From assembly GCA_965231865.1 (NCBI GenBank), contig CBDDOJ010000002.1, forward strand, positions 682,001 through 746,000: a DNA stretch of 64,000 nucleotides, in the 5' to 3' direction. Within the stretch, counting starts at the first letter, position 1; each line of letters opens with the position of its first letter. The notes beneath the pieces were generated by a model. That model was given only the letters and a program-made list of their open reading frames with translations, ran no database searches and was not told where the DNA came from. This DNA is from WTGA01 sp965231865 (GTDB lineage Bacteria; Pseudomonadota; Gammaproteobacteria; Arenicellales; Poriferihabitantaceae). Shown one piece after another: positions 17,261 through 26,679 of the stretch. Made by a program: the position numbers and the translations under genes.

Positions 17261-17491
17261 TTATCCACCACTGACGGGAGGGAAAAAAGCTACTTCATCC
17301 CCGTCTTTGACGACCTGGCCGAATTGGGAGTATTCATGATTCAAGGCACAAAGCAGGTTTTCCGGGGCTGGCCGATTCGCAATCTTTATCCAGATCTCTT
17401 CAATGGTCAGAGGCAGCGGGTATTCGATGCTTTTATCTCCAAACCCCAACTCCTCTCTCAAGCTGGCGAAACATCTGACTTTCACGCGCAT
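17261..17491 (-). CDS. moaD: Molybdopterin synthase sulfur carrier MoaD
   Basis: 76 residues from ATG 17491 (MRVKVRCFASL), ending in the essential Gly-Gly (FFPPVSGG) that is thiocarboxylated and donates sulfur in MoaE. It has a ubiquitin-like fold. An upstream in-frame start at 17551 would add 20 residues foreign to the family, so the shorter start is preferred. It lies directly before moaE. Confidence 0.93.
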   Translation of the reverse strand: MRVKVRCFASLREELGFGDKSIEYPLPLTIEEIWIKIANRPAPENLLCALNHEYSQFGQVVKDGDEVAFFPPVSGG

Positions 17492-17568
17492 GATTTCTGA
17501 ATATATTTCTCGGACACAATGGAATTCAGCTACTATAGCATCTTTATCCAAAGGTGCCTAAATCAGCC

Positions 17569-18096
17569 ATGATCCAGCCAATTCTCCGGGAATTCATTCC
17601 AACCAGTATTGCCGTCCTGACTATCTCTGATACCCGAACAGATGAAGATGATAAATCCGGGAATGCACTGGTCAAACGACTTGAAGAGGCGGGTCACCTG
17701 CCTCATGAGAAACGGATCGTTCCTGACGATATCTATCAAATCCGCGCGGAAGTATCCAGATGGGTCGCCAATCCCACAGTACAGGTGGTGATCACCACCG
17801 GCGGCACCGGAGTCAGTGGCCGGGATGGCTCCCCTGAGGCAGTAGCTCCCTTGCTGGATAAGGTTCTCGATGGTTTTGGTGAAATGTTCAGAGTCCTGTC
17901 CTACGATGACATCGGCACCTCTACCTTGCAGTCCCGGACCCTGGCGGGGGTTGCAAATGGAACCTACATTTTTGTTTTGCCGGGCTCGACAGGTGCCGTC
18001 AAACTGGCATGGGAGAAATTAATATCCCATCAGCTGGATTATCGTACCCGTCCCTGTAATCTGGTTGAAATGATGCCAAGATTACTGGAGAAATGA
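17569..18096 (+). CDS. moaB: Molybdenum cofactor biosynthesis protein MoaB
   Basis: 175 residues from ATG 17569; GTG 17554 is an alternative start. The MogA/MoaB fold is evident from IAVLTISDTRTDEDDKSG, VVITTGGTGVSGRDGSPEAV, FRVLSYDDIGTSTLQSRT and VLPGSTGAVKLAWEKL. MoaB/MogA proteins adenylylate molybdopterin before molybdate insertion. It is divergent from moaD-moaE, with fewer than 80 bp between the start codons, so the promoter region is shared. Confidence 0.92.
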   Translation: MIQPILREFIPTSIAVLTISDTRTDEDDKSGNALVKRLEEAGHLPHEKRIVPDDIYQIRAEVSRWVANPTVQVVITTGGTGVSGRDGSPEAVAPLLDKVLDGFGEMFRVLSYDDIGTSTLQSRTLAGVANGTYIFVLPGSTGAVKLAWEKLISHQLDYRTRPCNLVEMMPRLLEK

Positions 18097-18169
18097 CCCG
18101 AATATATGTTGATACAATACAGGACGGATACCGCATTTCGGAACAGTCCTGAGACCTCCGCCGGTAGAC

Positions 18170-18562
18170 CTAACGTTCCAACACGTTAAATGGATGGCCA
18201 TGCCGCTTTAAAAACTCAAGCAGGTCCCGGGTACCCATGGTGACTGTTTTGGTATTGTCCAGCGGATGCACATGAATCACGGAATGATCCAGTAATATTT
18301 CGTCGATATAAAATTCGACTTCATGTTGCATGTCATTGAGCAGGCCGAAAGGGCTGACTGCACCGGGTTCCACACCAAGATACTGTATCAGGCGCTCGCG
18401 GCTGCAGAATGAAAAACGTCTTGTTCCAATGCGCCTGGCCGTTTCATTCAGATCGATCTTCCTGTCCTCATGCAGTGTCAGCAGCCACATCCTGCCCTTT
18501 TTGTTTTTCAGGAACAGGTTCTTGACCTGCCCCTGGCCGGACTTATCCAGGACCCGTATTAC
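18170..18562 (-). pseudogene. YbaK/ProX-type deacylase (PrdX-like), 5' truncated
   Basis: The open frame between TAG at 18565 and the stop at 18170 encodes GQVKNLFLKNKKGRMWLLTL, RFSFCSRERLIQYLGVEPGAVSPFGLLND and IHVHPLDNTKTVTM, the C-terminal two thirds of the PrdX/ProXp-ala family of trans-editing deacylases that hydrolyse mischarged tRNA. The first ~40 residues of the family are missing. The only ATG (18490) lies after a conserved segment, so a functional product is unlikely. Confidence 0.65.
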
Positions 18563-18578
18563 CTAGGTTTCTTCTATG

Positions 18579-19103
18579 TTAGCGATTGAAATGCATAATT
18601 AATTCATTCACCTCAACCACGCCTATCATAAAAAAAATTAACGCCGCTAAAGAAAGTATAATAGCGAACCATTGAAATACTGTCCCCAAAGTTACCAACG
18701 TCTGTGACTTCTGGGTTTCATGTATGTAGGGATGCTCGTAATTACGTATACGATCAACTGATGCGATGGCATAGCTGTAGTTTGTAAAGTACGCAAAAAA
18801 CATTGCTATGGCAGTCCCTGCGACCCCAAAGGCAAACCACATTAAAGGGGTGAAAGCTGGAATAATCTTCGGCAATGTAGCGTACTCGCCTTGCAATGCT
18901 GGCACTAGATTACCGATAAAGGCAAGCAACGCTATTGCTGCACCGCCATTAATAATTAACAGGGCGCGTAATGCCAGGTTAGCGGCATCAATTGCTGCTT
19001 CATTGGTGTTAATTCCAAACTCCAATTCAGCGTCATGTGCTCGCCTTGCTGTTGCAACGTTTTGCTCATGCTGATCAACATGTAGGGGTTGTTTCGTGCA
19101 CAT
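18579..19103 (-). CDS. Membrane protein of unknown function, AT-rich
   Basis: 174 residues. After a soluble N-terminus with EQNVATARRAHDAELE there are four hydrophobic segments, at about 42-66, 78-106 (two closely spaced) and 137-163. No family recognised. Its base composition is much more A+T-rich than the moa and parC genes either side, and a 42-residue proline-rich ORF begins 166 bp away on the opposite strand, sharing the intervening AT-rich promoter region. I take the pair as a small insertion of foreign origin. Confidence 0.6.
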   Translation of the reverse strand: MCTKQPLHVDQHEQNVATARRAHDAELEFGINTNEAAIDAANLALRALLIINGGAAIALLAFIGNLVPALQGEYATLPKIIPAFTPLMWFAFGVAGTAIAMFFAYFTNYSYAIASVDRIRNYEHPYIHETQKSQTLVTLGTVFQWFAIILSLAALIFFMIGVVEVNELIMHFNR

Positions 19104-19209
19104 AATTTCTCTGTAAAAGTAGTCCTTAGCTCTAGGAACGCATCAAATATATCCACATATTATTTTAAACGTCTTAACTGGTCGATGGAAAGCAAGAAAT
19201 TTCCTCTGA

Positions 19210-19215
19210 TATAAT
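19210..19215 (+). promoter_or_regulatory. Possible -10 box for the proline-rich ORF
   Basis: TATAAT, 54 bp before the ATG at 19269. No good -35 hexamer is seen at the usual spacing, so the assignment is weak. Confidence 0.3.
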
Positions 19216-19268
19216 CCACCGTTCCAAAGTTATCTATTTCACTAGGACTAAAAAGGATAGTGCTCAAA

Positions 19269-19397
19269 ATGAAAAATGCACAAAAACAGCCTACGAAACC
19301 CCCACCAAGAGATACTGTTCCACCGAGACCAAGCCATCGTCAAAGTATACCGAAGGGACCAGTCAGCCCCCCCCCGCCACCGCCTTCACAAAAGTAA
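19269..19397 (+). CDS. Proline-rich microprotein (42 aa)
   Basis: ATG 19269 to TAA 19395. The sequence starts MKNAQKQPTKPPPRDTVPPR, is 33% proline, basic, and ends in a run of six prolines followed by SQK. AGGA lies about 11 bases before the ATG. No membrane segment and no known domain. It is divergent from the four-helix membrane protein at 18579-19103 and inside the same AT-rich patch, so the two may form a module. A polyproline tract would need EF-P for translation. Confidence 0.45.
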   Translation: MKNAQKQPTKPPPRDTVPPRPSHRQSIPKGPVSPPPPPPSQK

Positions 19398-19886
19398 GGA
19401 AATTGACTGTACATAGTTCAATGGATCCATGATCGCTGATTAAAATCATGCTGTATGCAGGTTAGAGATGGGGTGCTGTTACTAGCTGTTTGAGTGAAAG
19501 GGAGGGCTCATAATAATACTGCCACCATAGCCTCACCGAAGTTTTCGTGCCCCGGTCCAACGCCAGCTACTAATGCTGGCGTTTTTATGCAGGAAAGCTT
19601 TCATGCAATCACCGCACCGAACGACTTTCAAAATCTATCCTTTCCAGGTATAGGGCTGCCTCCTCCAGTAGTGTCTGCCAGAAAAGGTAATAGGGGACAT
19701 CTTCCCAGAAAGATGCCCACTATTACATGTTTTCCTCATCCAGCAAATTGAGGAGTATTGAACAGGTAAAGGGAGGACCCGGCTGCATCAAATTACACTT
19801 TGTTGTCGGGCTTTGGTTATCGGTTCTATCCGTCAGCTATAATCGGGATGAATTCAATTTTTACAATCCCTGACCTGTCGAACATC
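19398..19886. other. Gap upstream of parC
   Basis: About 490 bp. It holds an intrinsic terminator at 19559 and TATAAT at 19838-19843, probably the parC -10 box. Nothing else is recognised. Confidence 0.4.
19559..19586 (+). terminator. Rho-independent terminator
   Basis: ACGCCAGC and GCTGGCGT arms around TACTAAT, followed by TTTT. It is on the plus strand, 160 bp after the proline-rich ORF, and separates it from parC. Confidence 0.8.
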
Positions 19887-22160
19887 ATGACCAGCAACTC
19901 TGCATCACATACAGATGTAACACGCCCGGAAACAAAACTGAACTCTCTGCCAATGGCAATGTTCACCGAAAAAGCGTACCTGAACTATTCCATGTATGTG
20001 ATTCTCGACCGGGCTTTGCCAAATGTTGCAGACGGGTTGAAACCGGTTCAGCGCCGTATCGTCTATGCCATGTCCGAACTTGGCCTGCATACCACTGCCA
20101 AATTCAAAAAATCGGCGCGCACCGTAGGCGATGTCCTTGGAAAATTCCATCCTCACGGAGATTCCGCCTGCTACGAAGCCATGGTGCTCATGGCACAGTC
20201 CTTCAGTTATCGTTATCCACTGGTTGATGGTCAGGGTAACTGGGGCAGTCAGGATGACCCGAAATCCTTTGCCGCCATGCGCTATACCGAGTCACGACTT
20301 ACCCGGTATGCCCAACTGTTGCTGGAAGAACTGGGACAGGGCACAACCGATTGGACCGCGAACTTCGACGGCACGCTGGAAGAACCCAGGTTGTTGCCTG
20401 CAAGGTTGCCCAATGTGTTGCTGAATGGAGGGTCGGGCATTGCCGTGGGCATGGCGACTGATATCCCCCCGCACAATATTCGGGAGGTAGTAAGCGCCTG
20501 TATCCGTTTGCTGGAAAACCCGAATACAACCCTGTCGCAGATTTGTGAGCACATCCAGGGGCCGGATTTCCCAACCGAAGCGGAAATTGTATCGACACGG
20601 GAAGAGATCATGGACAACTATCAATCCGGAACCGGATCACTGAGGCAGCGGGCAGTCTGGCAAAAGGAAGGCGGTGACATCGTGATTACCGCGCTTCCCT
20701 ACCAGGTCTCCGGGTCCAAGATCCAGGAACAGGTTGCGGCCCAAATGCTGTCGAAGAAACTGCCGATGGTCAGTGACCTTCGAGACGAATCCGACCATGA
20801 AAATCCGACTCGTCTGGTGATTGAACCCAGGTCGAATCGCGTCGACACCGAAGCTTTGATGCAGCACCTGTTCGCCACGACGGATCTGGAAAGGAGTTAC
20901 CGGGTCAATCTGAATATGATCGGACTGGACGGCCGCCCTCAGGTTTACGACCTCCGTACCCTGCTGCTGGAGTGGCTGGACTACCGCATCGATACGGTCA
21001 GGCGCCGACTGCAGTTTCGCCACGACAAAGTAGTGGACCGGCTCCATCTTCTCGATGGTCTCCTGATTGCCTACCTGAATCTTGATGAAGTCATCCGGAT
21101 CATTCGCACAGAAGACAGGCCCAAGCCCCAGCTGATACAGCGATTCAAACTGAGCGAGATTCAGGCGGAGGCAATTCTGAACACACGATTGCGGCATCTC
21201 GCCAGACTGGAAGAAATGAAAATCCGCGGAGAGAAGACGGAATTGGAAAAGGAACGGAACTATCTGGTGGAATTGTTGAAATCTCCCGCAAAACTCAAAC
21301 GCCTGGTGCGGGATGAATTGAATGCCGATGCGAACAAGTACGGGGACAATCGGTGCTCACCGCTTATTGAACGGGCAGCTCCCAAGGCCCTGGACCAGAA
21401 TGCCCTGATGCCCGCAGAACCGGTTACCGTCATTCTTTCGGCCAACGGCTGGATTCGAGCGGCAAAAGGGCATGATGTTCAGGTGGAAAATTTGAACTTC
21501 AAGGCCGGGGATACCTATTTGTGCTCGGTTCAGGGCAAGACCAGCGAGTACCTGCTGGCCATTGACTCGACGGGACAAACCTATTCCTTTTCTGCGCACA
21601 GCCTTCCATCGGCCCGCAGTTTCGGCGAACCATTGAGCAGCAGTTGCAATCCCAAGCCCGGTGCCACCTTCAAGGGACTTATGATGGGAAGTGCCGAAAC
21701 GGAATACCTGCTTGCGACCGATGCAGGCTATGGATTTATTGCGAAAGTGGAGAAAATACTGCCCCGAAACAAGGCGGGGAAAGGCACACTCACCGTCCCC
21801 GAGGGCGCCAATGTATTGACGCCTGGAAAAATAAATGATTATGACGATGACTGGATTGCAGTGATTACCAAAACCGGTCGGCTGCTCATCTTTACCGTCG
21901 GGGAACTCGCCCGGCGCAGCAAGGGAAAGGGTCTTCAACTGATTAACATTCCGAATGCAAAATTCAGGGCCGGGGAAGAATCGGTGGTCGATTACACGAT
22001 TTTTCAGGAAGGAAACAGTTTGCGAATTTATAGTGGCCAGCGTTATCTGAATCTCAAGCCGAGAGATTTTGACAATTATGTGAGTGCCCGGGCGAAAAAG
22101 GGAAACTTCCTTCCAAGGGGTTTTCGACAAACCCATTCCATCATCACCCTTAAGAACTGA
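19887..22160 (+). CDS. parC: DNA topoisomerase IV subunit A
   Basis: 757 residues from ATG 19887. The frame is open from 19800, but a TATAAT at 19838 makes starts before that unlikely; ATG 19848 is possible. Breakage-reunion domain with catalytic Tyr133 (AAMRYTESRL), quinolone-resistance region HPHGDSACYEAM with Ser93 and Glu97 wild-type, and a C-terminal beta-pinwheel (about 500-757). ParC rather than GyrA is indicated by length, PLVDGQGNWGSQDDP, and the degenerate C-terminal wheel. It decatenates daughter chromosomes together with ParE, which is not adjacent. Confidence 0.95.
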   Translation: MTSNSASHTDVTRPETKLNSLPMAMFTEKAYLNYSMYVILDRALPNVADGLKPVQRRIVYAMSELGLHTTAKFKKSARTVGDVLGKFHPHGDSACYEAMVLMAQSFSYRYPLVDGQGNWGSQDDPKSFAAMRYTESRLTRYAQLLLEELGQGTTDWTANFDGTLEEPRLLPARLPNVLLNGGSGIAVGMATDIPPHNIREVVSACIRLLENPNTTLSQICEHIQGPDFPTEAEIVSTREEIMDNYQSGTGSLRQRAVWQKEGGDIVITALPYQVSGSKIQEQVAAQMLSKKLPMVSDLRDESDHENPTRLVIEPRSNRVDTEALMQHLFATTDLERSYRVNLNMIGLDGRPQVYDLRTLLLEWLDYRIDTVRRRLQFRHDKVVDRLHLLDGLLIAYLNLDEVIRIIRTEDRPKPQLIQRFKLSEIQAEAILNTRLRHLARLEEMKIRGEKTELEKERNYLVELLKSPAKLKRLVRDELNADANKYGDNRCSPLIERAAPKALDQNALMPAEPVTVILSANGWIRAAKGHDVQVENLNFKAGDTYLCSVQGKTSEYLLAIDSTGQTYSFSAHSLPSARSFGEPLSSSCNPKPGATFKGLMMGSAETEYLLATDAGYGFIAKVEKILPRNKAGKGTLTVPEGANVLTPGKINDYDDDWIAVITKTGRLLIFTVGELARRSKGKGLQLINIPNAKFRAGEESVVDYTIFQEGNSLRIYSGQRYLNLKPRDFDNYVSARAKKGNFLPRGFRQTHSIITLKN

Positions 22161-22263
22161 ATACAGGCAGGCCGTGAGATCGGTAAAGCATGAATTCCGT
22201 GCCGACCGGGATCTTTTTGTTACAATTCGCGGTTTGAAATCCAGTGAACTAGATAGAACCCCC

Positions 22264-23148
22264 ATGAATCCACCCTTATTCCAATCTGATCTCAGTCACC
22301 TTGAACTCCTGAACCGGGGCAAGGTCAGGGATATTTATGCGGTTGATGAAGACCATTTGCTGATTGTAACCAGCGACCGTCTTTCTGCCTTTGATGTCAT
22401 ACTGCCCCAGCCTGTACCCGGGAAGGGAGAAGTGCTTACCCGGTTGTCAAATTTCTGGTTTTCGCGAACCCAGGGCCTGTTGCCAAACCATCTCAGCAGG
22501 AAAACACTGGCTGAAGTCGTCCCGGATGAACACCAGCAGGCAGAATTGGGCGATCGGGCCATCGTAGTGAAACGGCTAAAACCCCTCCCGATTGAAGCGA
22601 TTGTTCGCGGGTACCTGATCGGTTCCGGATGGAAGGATTATCAAAACAGCGGCACGGTCTGTGGCATTCCCCTGCCCAACAATCTCCGCCAGGCGGACCA
22701 ATTGGCCGAAGCCATCTATACCCCTTCAACCAAGGCAGAAATGGGGGGACATGATGACAATATCAGTTATGAGGAAACGATCCGGCTTCTTGGAGAAGCC
22801 CTCGCGGAAAAAGTCCGGACACTCAGCCTGAAAATCTACTCCGATGCGGCGGCTTATGCACGGAAAAGAGGAATCATCATTGCCGATACCAAGTTTGAAT
22901 TTGGTTTGGACAAAGAGAACAATTTGTATTTGATCGACGAGGTGTTGACACCGGATTCGTCGAGGTTTTGGCCGGCAGACCAGTACCAGCCAGGGACCAG
23001 CCCCCCCAGTTATGACAAACAGTTTGTTCGGGATTACCTGGAAACCCTTGACTGGGACAAAACACCTCCCGGTCCGGAACTGCCCAGAGACATTGTTATC
23101 AGGACTGCCGGGAAATATGCCGAGGCTGAAAGAGTACTGACCGCCTGA
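22264..23148 (+). CDS. purC: SAICAR synthase
   Basis: 294 residues from ATG 22264; the frame is open from 22084 inside parC, but homologues begin near MNPPLFQSDL. Signatures: LLNRGKVRDIYAVD, VTSDRLSAFDVILPQPVPGKG, EAIVRGYLIGSGWKDYQ, IADTKFEFG and IDEVLTPDSSRFWP. This is the longer PurC type with the DQYQPG...YDKQFVRDYL tail. It joins aspartate to CAIR in purine synthesis. It lies about 100 bp downstream of parC on the same strand. Confidence 0.96.
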   Translation: MNPPLFQSDLSHLELLNRGKVRDIYAVDEDHLLIVTSDRLSAFDVILPQPVPGKGEVLTRLSNFWFSRTQGLLPNHLSRKTLAEVVPDEHQQAELGDRAIVVKRLKPLPIEAIVRGYLIGSGWKDYQNSGTVCGIPLPNNLRQADQLAEAIYTPSTKAEMGGHDDNISYEETIRLLGEALAEKVRTLSLKIYSDAAAYARKRGIIIADTKFEFGLDKENNLYLIDEVLTPDSSRFWPADQYQPGTSPPSYDKQFVRDYLETLDWDKTPPGPELPRDIVIRTAGKYAEAERVLTA

Positions 23149-23187
23149 TGCACGGTTTTCCCGTTTTGAACATCGAAGCAGAGGGCT

Positions 23188-24084
23188 TTAACTTGAAGGA
23201 TTGCCCTCCCATCGATCAAGCTGCCTGAACCGATCAAGCAGGGTTGACATCCAGCCTGGCTCGTCATCGTCATGGTCGGGTTCGGGTGTGAGTAAATTGG
23301 AAAACCGGGCATCCGACAACTCCATGGCTAGGTATTCGCTGTCTGGATAATTCAGTTCAAGCACCCGCCTGGAATCCTCGGCAAGGTCTTCAAAACCCAT
23401 ATGCTGGTAGCTGAATACCAGCAACGCAAGCGCCGATTCGACTGAGGAGCTTGCCGGGTAATTTTCAATGATGCCGGTCGCCCGGTTGACCACCGCGACA
23501 TAGACCTGCCTCGAATAATAGTAATTCGCAACATGAATCTCATTTCTGGCAAGGGCCTCCTGCAGATAGTTCGCGCGGCGCTTGGCATCGGGTGCATACC
23601 GGCTGTCGGGAAACAGGGTGTACACATCGGTAAACGCCTTCAATGCATCGTGGATCGGAGAGGGGTCACGGTCGCTCAAATCACTCTTGCCCATGAACTG
23701 GCCAAGCAACGAACGGTTTTCATTGAAACTCGCCAGCCCTTTCAGGTAATAAGCGTAGTCCACCGATTCATGGGTTGGGTTCAATGAAATAAACCGGTCA
23801 GCCGCCGCGATGGCAAGCCCGGGCTCGTCATTGCGGTAGCGCGCATAGATCGTGTCAATCTGGGCCTGCTTGGCATACACACCATACGGATACCTGGCCT
23901 CAAGAATTCGCAGTTCCTCAATCGCCTCGTCCCAGTTTTTTTCGACCAGATTTTCCTTGACGCTCTCGTAAATCTCTTCGGCGGTTGCGTCTTTGAACTT
24001 ATCCTCCTTGTCCTTGCCAAAATAGGAGCATCCGGAAACGAATACGATCATTGCCAGAATTAAAATCCTTGTGCAGGAAGTCAT
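23188..24084 (-). CDS. bamD: Outer membrane protein assembly factor BamD
   Basis: 298 residues from ATG 24084, with a lipoprotein signal whose VSGC lipobox puts the lipidated Cys at residue 19; an upstream in-frame start at 24132 would lengthen the n-region. TPR repeats follow, with YARYRNDEPGLAIAAADRFI, NPTHESVDYAYYLKGLA and ANYYYSRQVYVAVVNRATGI, typical of BamD/ComL. It is the essential lipoprotein linking BamA and substrate in barrel assembly. It is divergent from rluD, the classical arrangement. Confidence 0.96.
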   Translation of the reverse strand: MTSCTRILILAMIVFVSGCSYFGKDKEDKFKDATAEEIYESVKENLVEKNWDEAIEELRILEARYPYGVYAKQAQIDTIYARYRNDEPGLAIAAADRFISLNPTHESVDYAYYLKGLASFNENRSLLGQFMGKSDLSDRDPSPIHDALKAFTDVYTLFPDSRYAPDAKRRANYLQEALARNEIHVANYYYSRQVYVAVVNRATGIIENYPASSSVESALALLVFSYQHMGFEDLAEDSRRVLELNYPDSEYLAMELSDARFSNLLTPEPDHDDDEPGWMSTLLDRFRQLDRWEGNPSS

Positions 24085-24257
24085 CCACTCCCGGAGATGA
24101 CTTTTCTGAATTATTGTCTTGGGGCTTCGCATTGCAATGTCAACATAGCGTAATATTGAAGGATTGGGCAGGTGTCCTTTGAGACGTCCTGTCCACTACA
24201 GAATTTAACAGAACCGATGCACCTCACCGATTCTATTGTCTCATATTTGACCAGATT

Positions 24258-25220
24258 ATGTCGGATTCAAGTTCCCTTATTTTACTCAGGGTCCCGGAAG
24301 AAATGAGGGGCATGCGTCTGGACAAGGCGCTTTCCAGCCTGGTTCCCGAACAGACACGTTCCACGCTGCAGGGCTGGATCAAACAGGAACGGGTGCGGGT
24401 AAACGGAAAAATCGTAAAACAGAAATTTCGGCTTTCCGGTGACGAAACACTGGAAGTCAGCAAACCGGAACCCGATTCCAATGATTGGCCGGCGCAAAAA
24501 ATGGACCTGGATATCCTGGACGAAGATGAGGAGATCATGGTGATCAACAAGCCGGCCGGCCTGGTTGTCCACCCCGGGGCGGGGACCAAAGACAATACGC
24601 TGTTGAATGGGCTGATTTACCACAACCCGGCCATGGCGGCATTGCCCAGGGCTGGCATCGTACATCGCCTGGACAAGGATACGACTGGATTGATGGTGGT
24701 TGCCAAAACCGAGTTCGCCCGGCAAAACCTGATCAGGCAACTGGAGACCAGGGTCATGTGCAGGGAATACATCGCCATCGTAAATGGTGTCCTGGTCGCA
24801 GGCGAAACGATCAATCAGCCGGTGGGCCGTCATCGCCATGACCGTTTGCGCATGGCGGTGACACGCTCCGGCAAGCCGGCCATCACCCATATCCGCGTGC
24901 TCGAGAAATTTCGGAGCCATTGCTCGGTACAGGCAACCCTCGAAACCGGTCGAACGCACCAGATCCGCGTTCACCTGGCCTGGAAGGGGTATCCCATTGT
25001 TGGAGACAGGCGTTATGGCAGCCGCCCACGAATCCCGCCTTCTGCTTGCCAGTCGTTGACCCAGCTTATCCAGGACTTTCCGCGTCAGGCGCTGCACGCC
25101 AGAAAATTATCCCTGAACCACCCGCGTTGGGGTACGCCCGGGAGCTGGGAGCAGGAACCGCCAGAGGACATCACCATTCTGGCGAAGAAATTGACGGAAA
25201 ACAGGGTGCCGGACCGTTGA
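24258..25220 (+). CDS. rluD: 23S rRNA pseudouridine synthase RluD
   Basis: 320 residues. N-terminal S4 RNA-binding domain (about 15-75: MRLDKALSSLVPEQTRSTLQ), then the catalytic domain with GIVHRLDKDTTGLMVVAKT carrying catalytic Asp139, and TGRTHQIRVHLAWKGYPIVGD near the C-terminus. It makes the three pseudouridines of helix 69 in 23S rRNA. Start ATG 24258 is about 170 bp from the divergent bamD start. Confidence 0.96.
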   Translation: MSDSSSLILLRVPEEMRGMRLDKALSSLVPEQTRSTLQGWIKQERVRVNGKIVKQKFRLSGDETLEVSKPEPDSNDWPAQKMDLDILDEDEEIMVINKPAGLVVHPGAGTKDNTLLNGLIYHNPAMAALPRAGIVHRLDKDTTGLMVVAKTEFARQNLIRQLETRVMCREYIAIVNGVLVAGETINQPVGRHRHDRLRMAVTRSGKPAITHIRVLEKFRSHCSVQATLETGRTHQIRVHLAWKGYPIVGDRRYGSRPRIPPSACQSLTQLIQDFPRQALHARKLSLNHPRWGTPGSWEQEPPEDITILAKKLTENRVPDR

Positions 25221-25227
25221 ACGGATG

Positions 25228-26319
25228 CTACAGGGAGTCATCCATGACCAACACGTTTCGAATGCTCTTCCCCCCCAGTGTGTTTTTGATGGCATCGTTG
25301 ATTTCATCCAGGCAATAGCGGTTGCTGATCAACTCATCCAGCTTCAGCCTGCCCTGGCGATAGTGTTCAATCAGCCAGGGAATATCGACACTCAACCGGG
25401 TCTGGCCCATGAAACTGCCTCGGATGGTTTGCGTTGAACTGACCAGATTCAAGGGCAGGAATTCACTGCGGACCCCCCTTGCAGTCATGCCCACGAGTAT
25501 AACCTCTCCTCCCCGGCGCATGTATTGATAACTTTGATCCATGGCCGTCCGCGCGCCCACCGTGACAAATACGAAATCTGCCCCTCTTCCATCGGTGATC
25601 TCCAGAATGTGTTTTCTCGCGTTCTCTTCATTGGCATTCATGCCATGGGTCGCCCCCAATTTTCGGGCAACATTCAGCTTTTTATCTTCCGTATCCAAGG
25701 CAATGATGCGGGCAGCACCGCACAGCCTGGCCCCCTGTACCGTGTTCAGGCCGACTCCCCCCACACCGATGACCACCACGGAAGCTCCGGGATAAACCTT
25801 TGCCGTGTTCACCACGGCACCAACCCCCGTTATCACGCCGCAGGCCAGCAGCGACGCCGCATCCAACCGGATATCTCCGGGCAGTACTGCGACCTGGGAG
25901 GCATCAACCACCACGTATTCCGCAAATGCCCCCGTTTTCATGCCCTGAATGACCGGGTTGCCCCGGGTATCCGTCAAAATATCTCCCGAATCCAATGCCA
26001 CCGCGGTACCACACAGGGTGGGAGTACCCTGATCGCAATAGAAGCAACGGCCGCAGGACCGGATCAAGGTCACCACCACCCGGTCGCCTTCATTGCGATG
26101 TTGCACATCCCCACCCACTTCCACCACGACACCCGCCGCTTCGTGCCCGTATACGGCGGGCAATGGGCCTTTCCAGGCCCCTTCTGCATAGTGGATATCA
26201 GAATGGCAGATGGCACATGCACCAATTTTTATTTTCACCTGGGACCCTTTCGGTTCCGCAATGTGGACGTCTTGAATTAACAACGGTTTTCCATGCTCGT
26301 GGCATACAGTTGCCTTCAT
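25228..26319 (-). CDS. Zinc-dependent alcohol dehydrogenase (MDR family)
   Basis: 363 residues from ATG 26319, preceded by a strong GGAGG. Catalytic-zinc ligands in GACAICHSDIHYAEG and GHEAAGVV; structural-zinc cysteines in CGRCFYCDQGTPTLC; NAD(P)-binding VVVIGVGGVGLNTVQGAR. Overall like class III / AdhC-type medium-chain dehydrogenases; the precise alcohol or aldehyde substrate cannot be told. It stops 7 bp from the rluD stop (convergent) and its upstream side faces the group II intron. Confidence 0.88.
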   Translation of the reverse strand: MKATVCHEHGKPLLIQDVHIAEPKGSQVKIKIGACAICHSDIHYAEGAWKGPLPAVYGHEAAGVVVEVGGDVQHRNEGDRVVVTLIRSCGRCFYCDQGTPTLCGTAVALDSGDILTDTRGNPVIQGMKTGAFAEYVVVDASQVAVLPGDIRLDAASLLACGVITGVGAVVNTAKVYPGASVVVIGVGGVGLNTVQGARLCGAARIIALDTEDKKLNVARKLGATHGMNANEENARKHILEITDGRGADFVFVTVGARTAMDQSYQYMRRGGEVILVGMTARGVRSEFLPLNLVSSTQTIRGSFMGQTRLSVDIPWLIEHYRQGRLKLDELISNRYCLDEINDAIKNTLGGKSIRNVLVMDDSL

Positions 26320-26679
26320 ATTTTCCTGCCTCCAGATCAATGGGACGGACTCCTTCTGGTCCGACGGGTTCGGTTTTACACCAATATAAGGATTGCAAGC
26401 AACACCCGGAGAACTCTGAATGAATCCTGCTAAACGGACTGGAGCCGATTTGGCAAAGCGTGTTTGCGGGTCGTGAGCAAATAATCTGACCTCATATTCT
26501 TCGGGTTTCTGGATTTTGATTCCCGCACCTCATCGCGGTCCTTACACGACAAACGAGGATGAGTCGGGTCGGTTGGCCAGAATGGGGATTCGCAGGAAAC
26601 CCGGTTTGGAACAATGATACTGCTTCAAGTTTTGATCATTGAGAAGTCAAATGCTCTGGATGATAGAATCCAGATTTTC
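26320..26679. other. Gap between adh and the group II intron
   Basis: About 360 bp. Apart from the stem-loop at 26655 just before the intron, no gene, repeat or convincing promoter is seen. It probably carries the adh promoter and the original upstream region of thrC. Confidence 0.35.
26655..26679 (+). terminator. Stem-loop plus T-run, the intron insertion target
   Basis: TCTGGAT / ATCCAGA arms around GATAGA, followed by TTTTC and then the intron 5' end GTGCGCC. This is the target architecture of bacterial class C group II introns, which insert behind terminator-like hairpins. Confidence 0.75.

Noticed and set aside
20637..22265. Several minus-strand frames of 180-300 codons opposite parC
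   Set aside because: They overlap the clear ParC reading frame and carry no recognisable motif.
25525..26280. 251-codon plus-strand frame opposite the alcohol dehydrogenase
   Set aside because: Shadow of a dehydrogenase with intact zinc and NAD motifs; no independent evidence.
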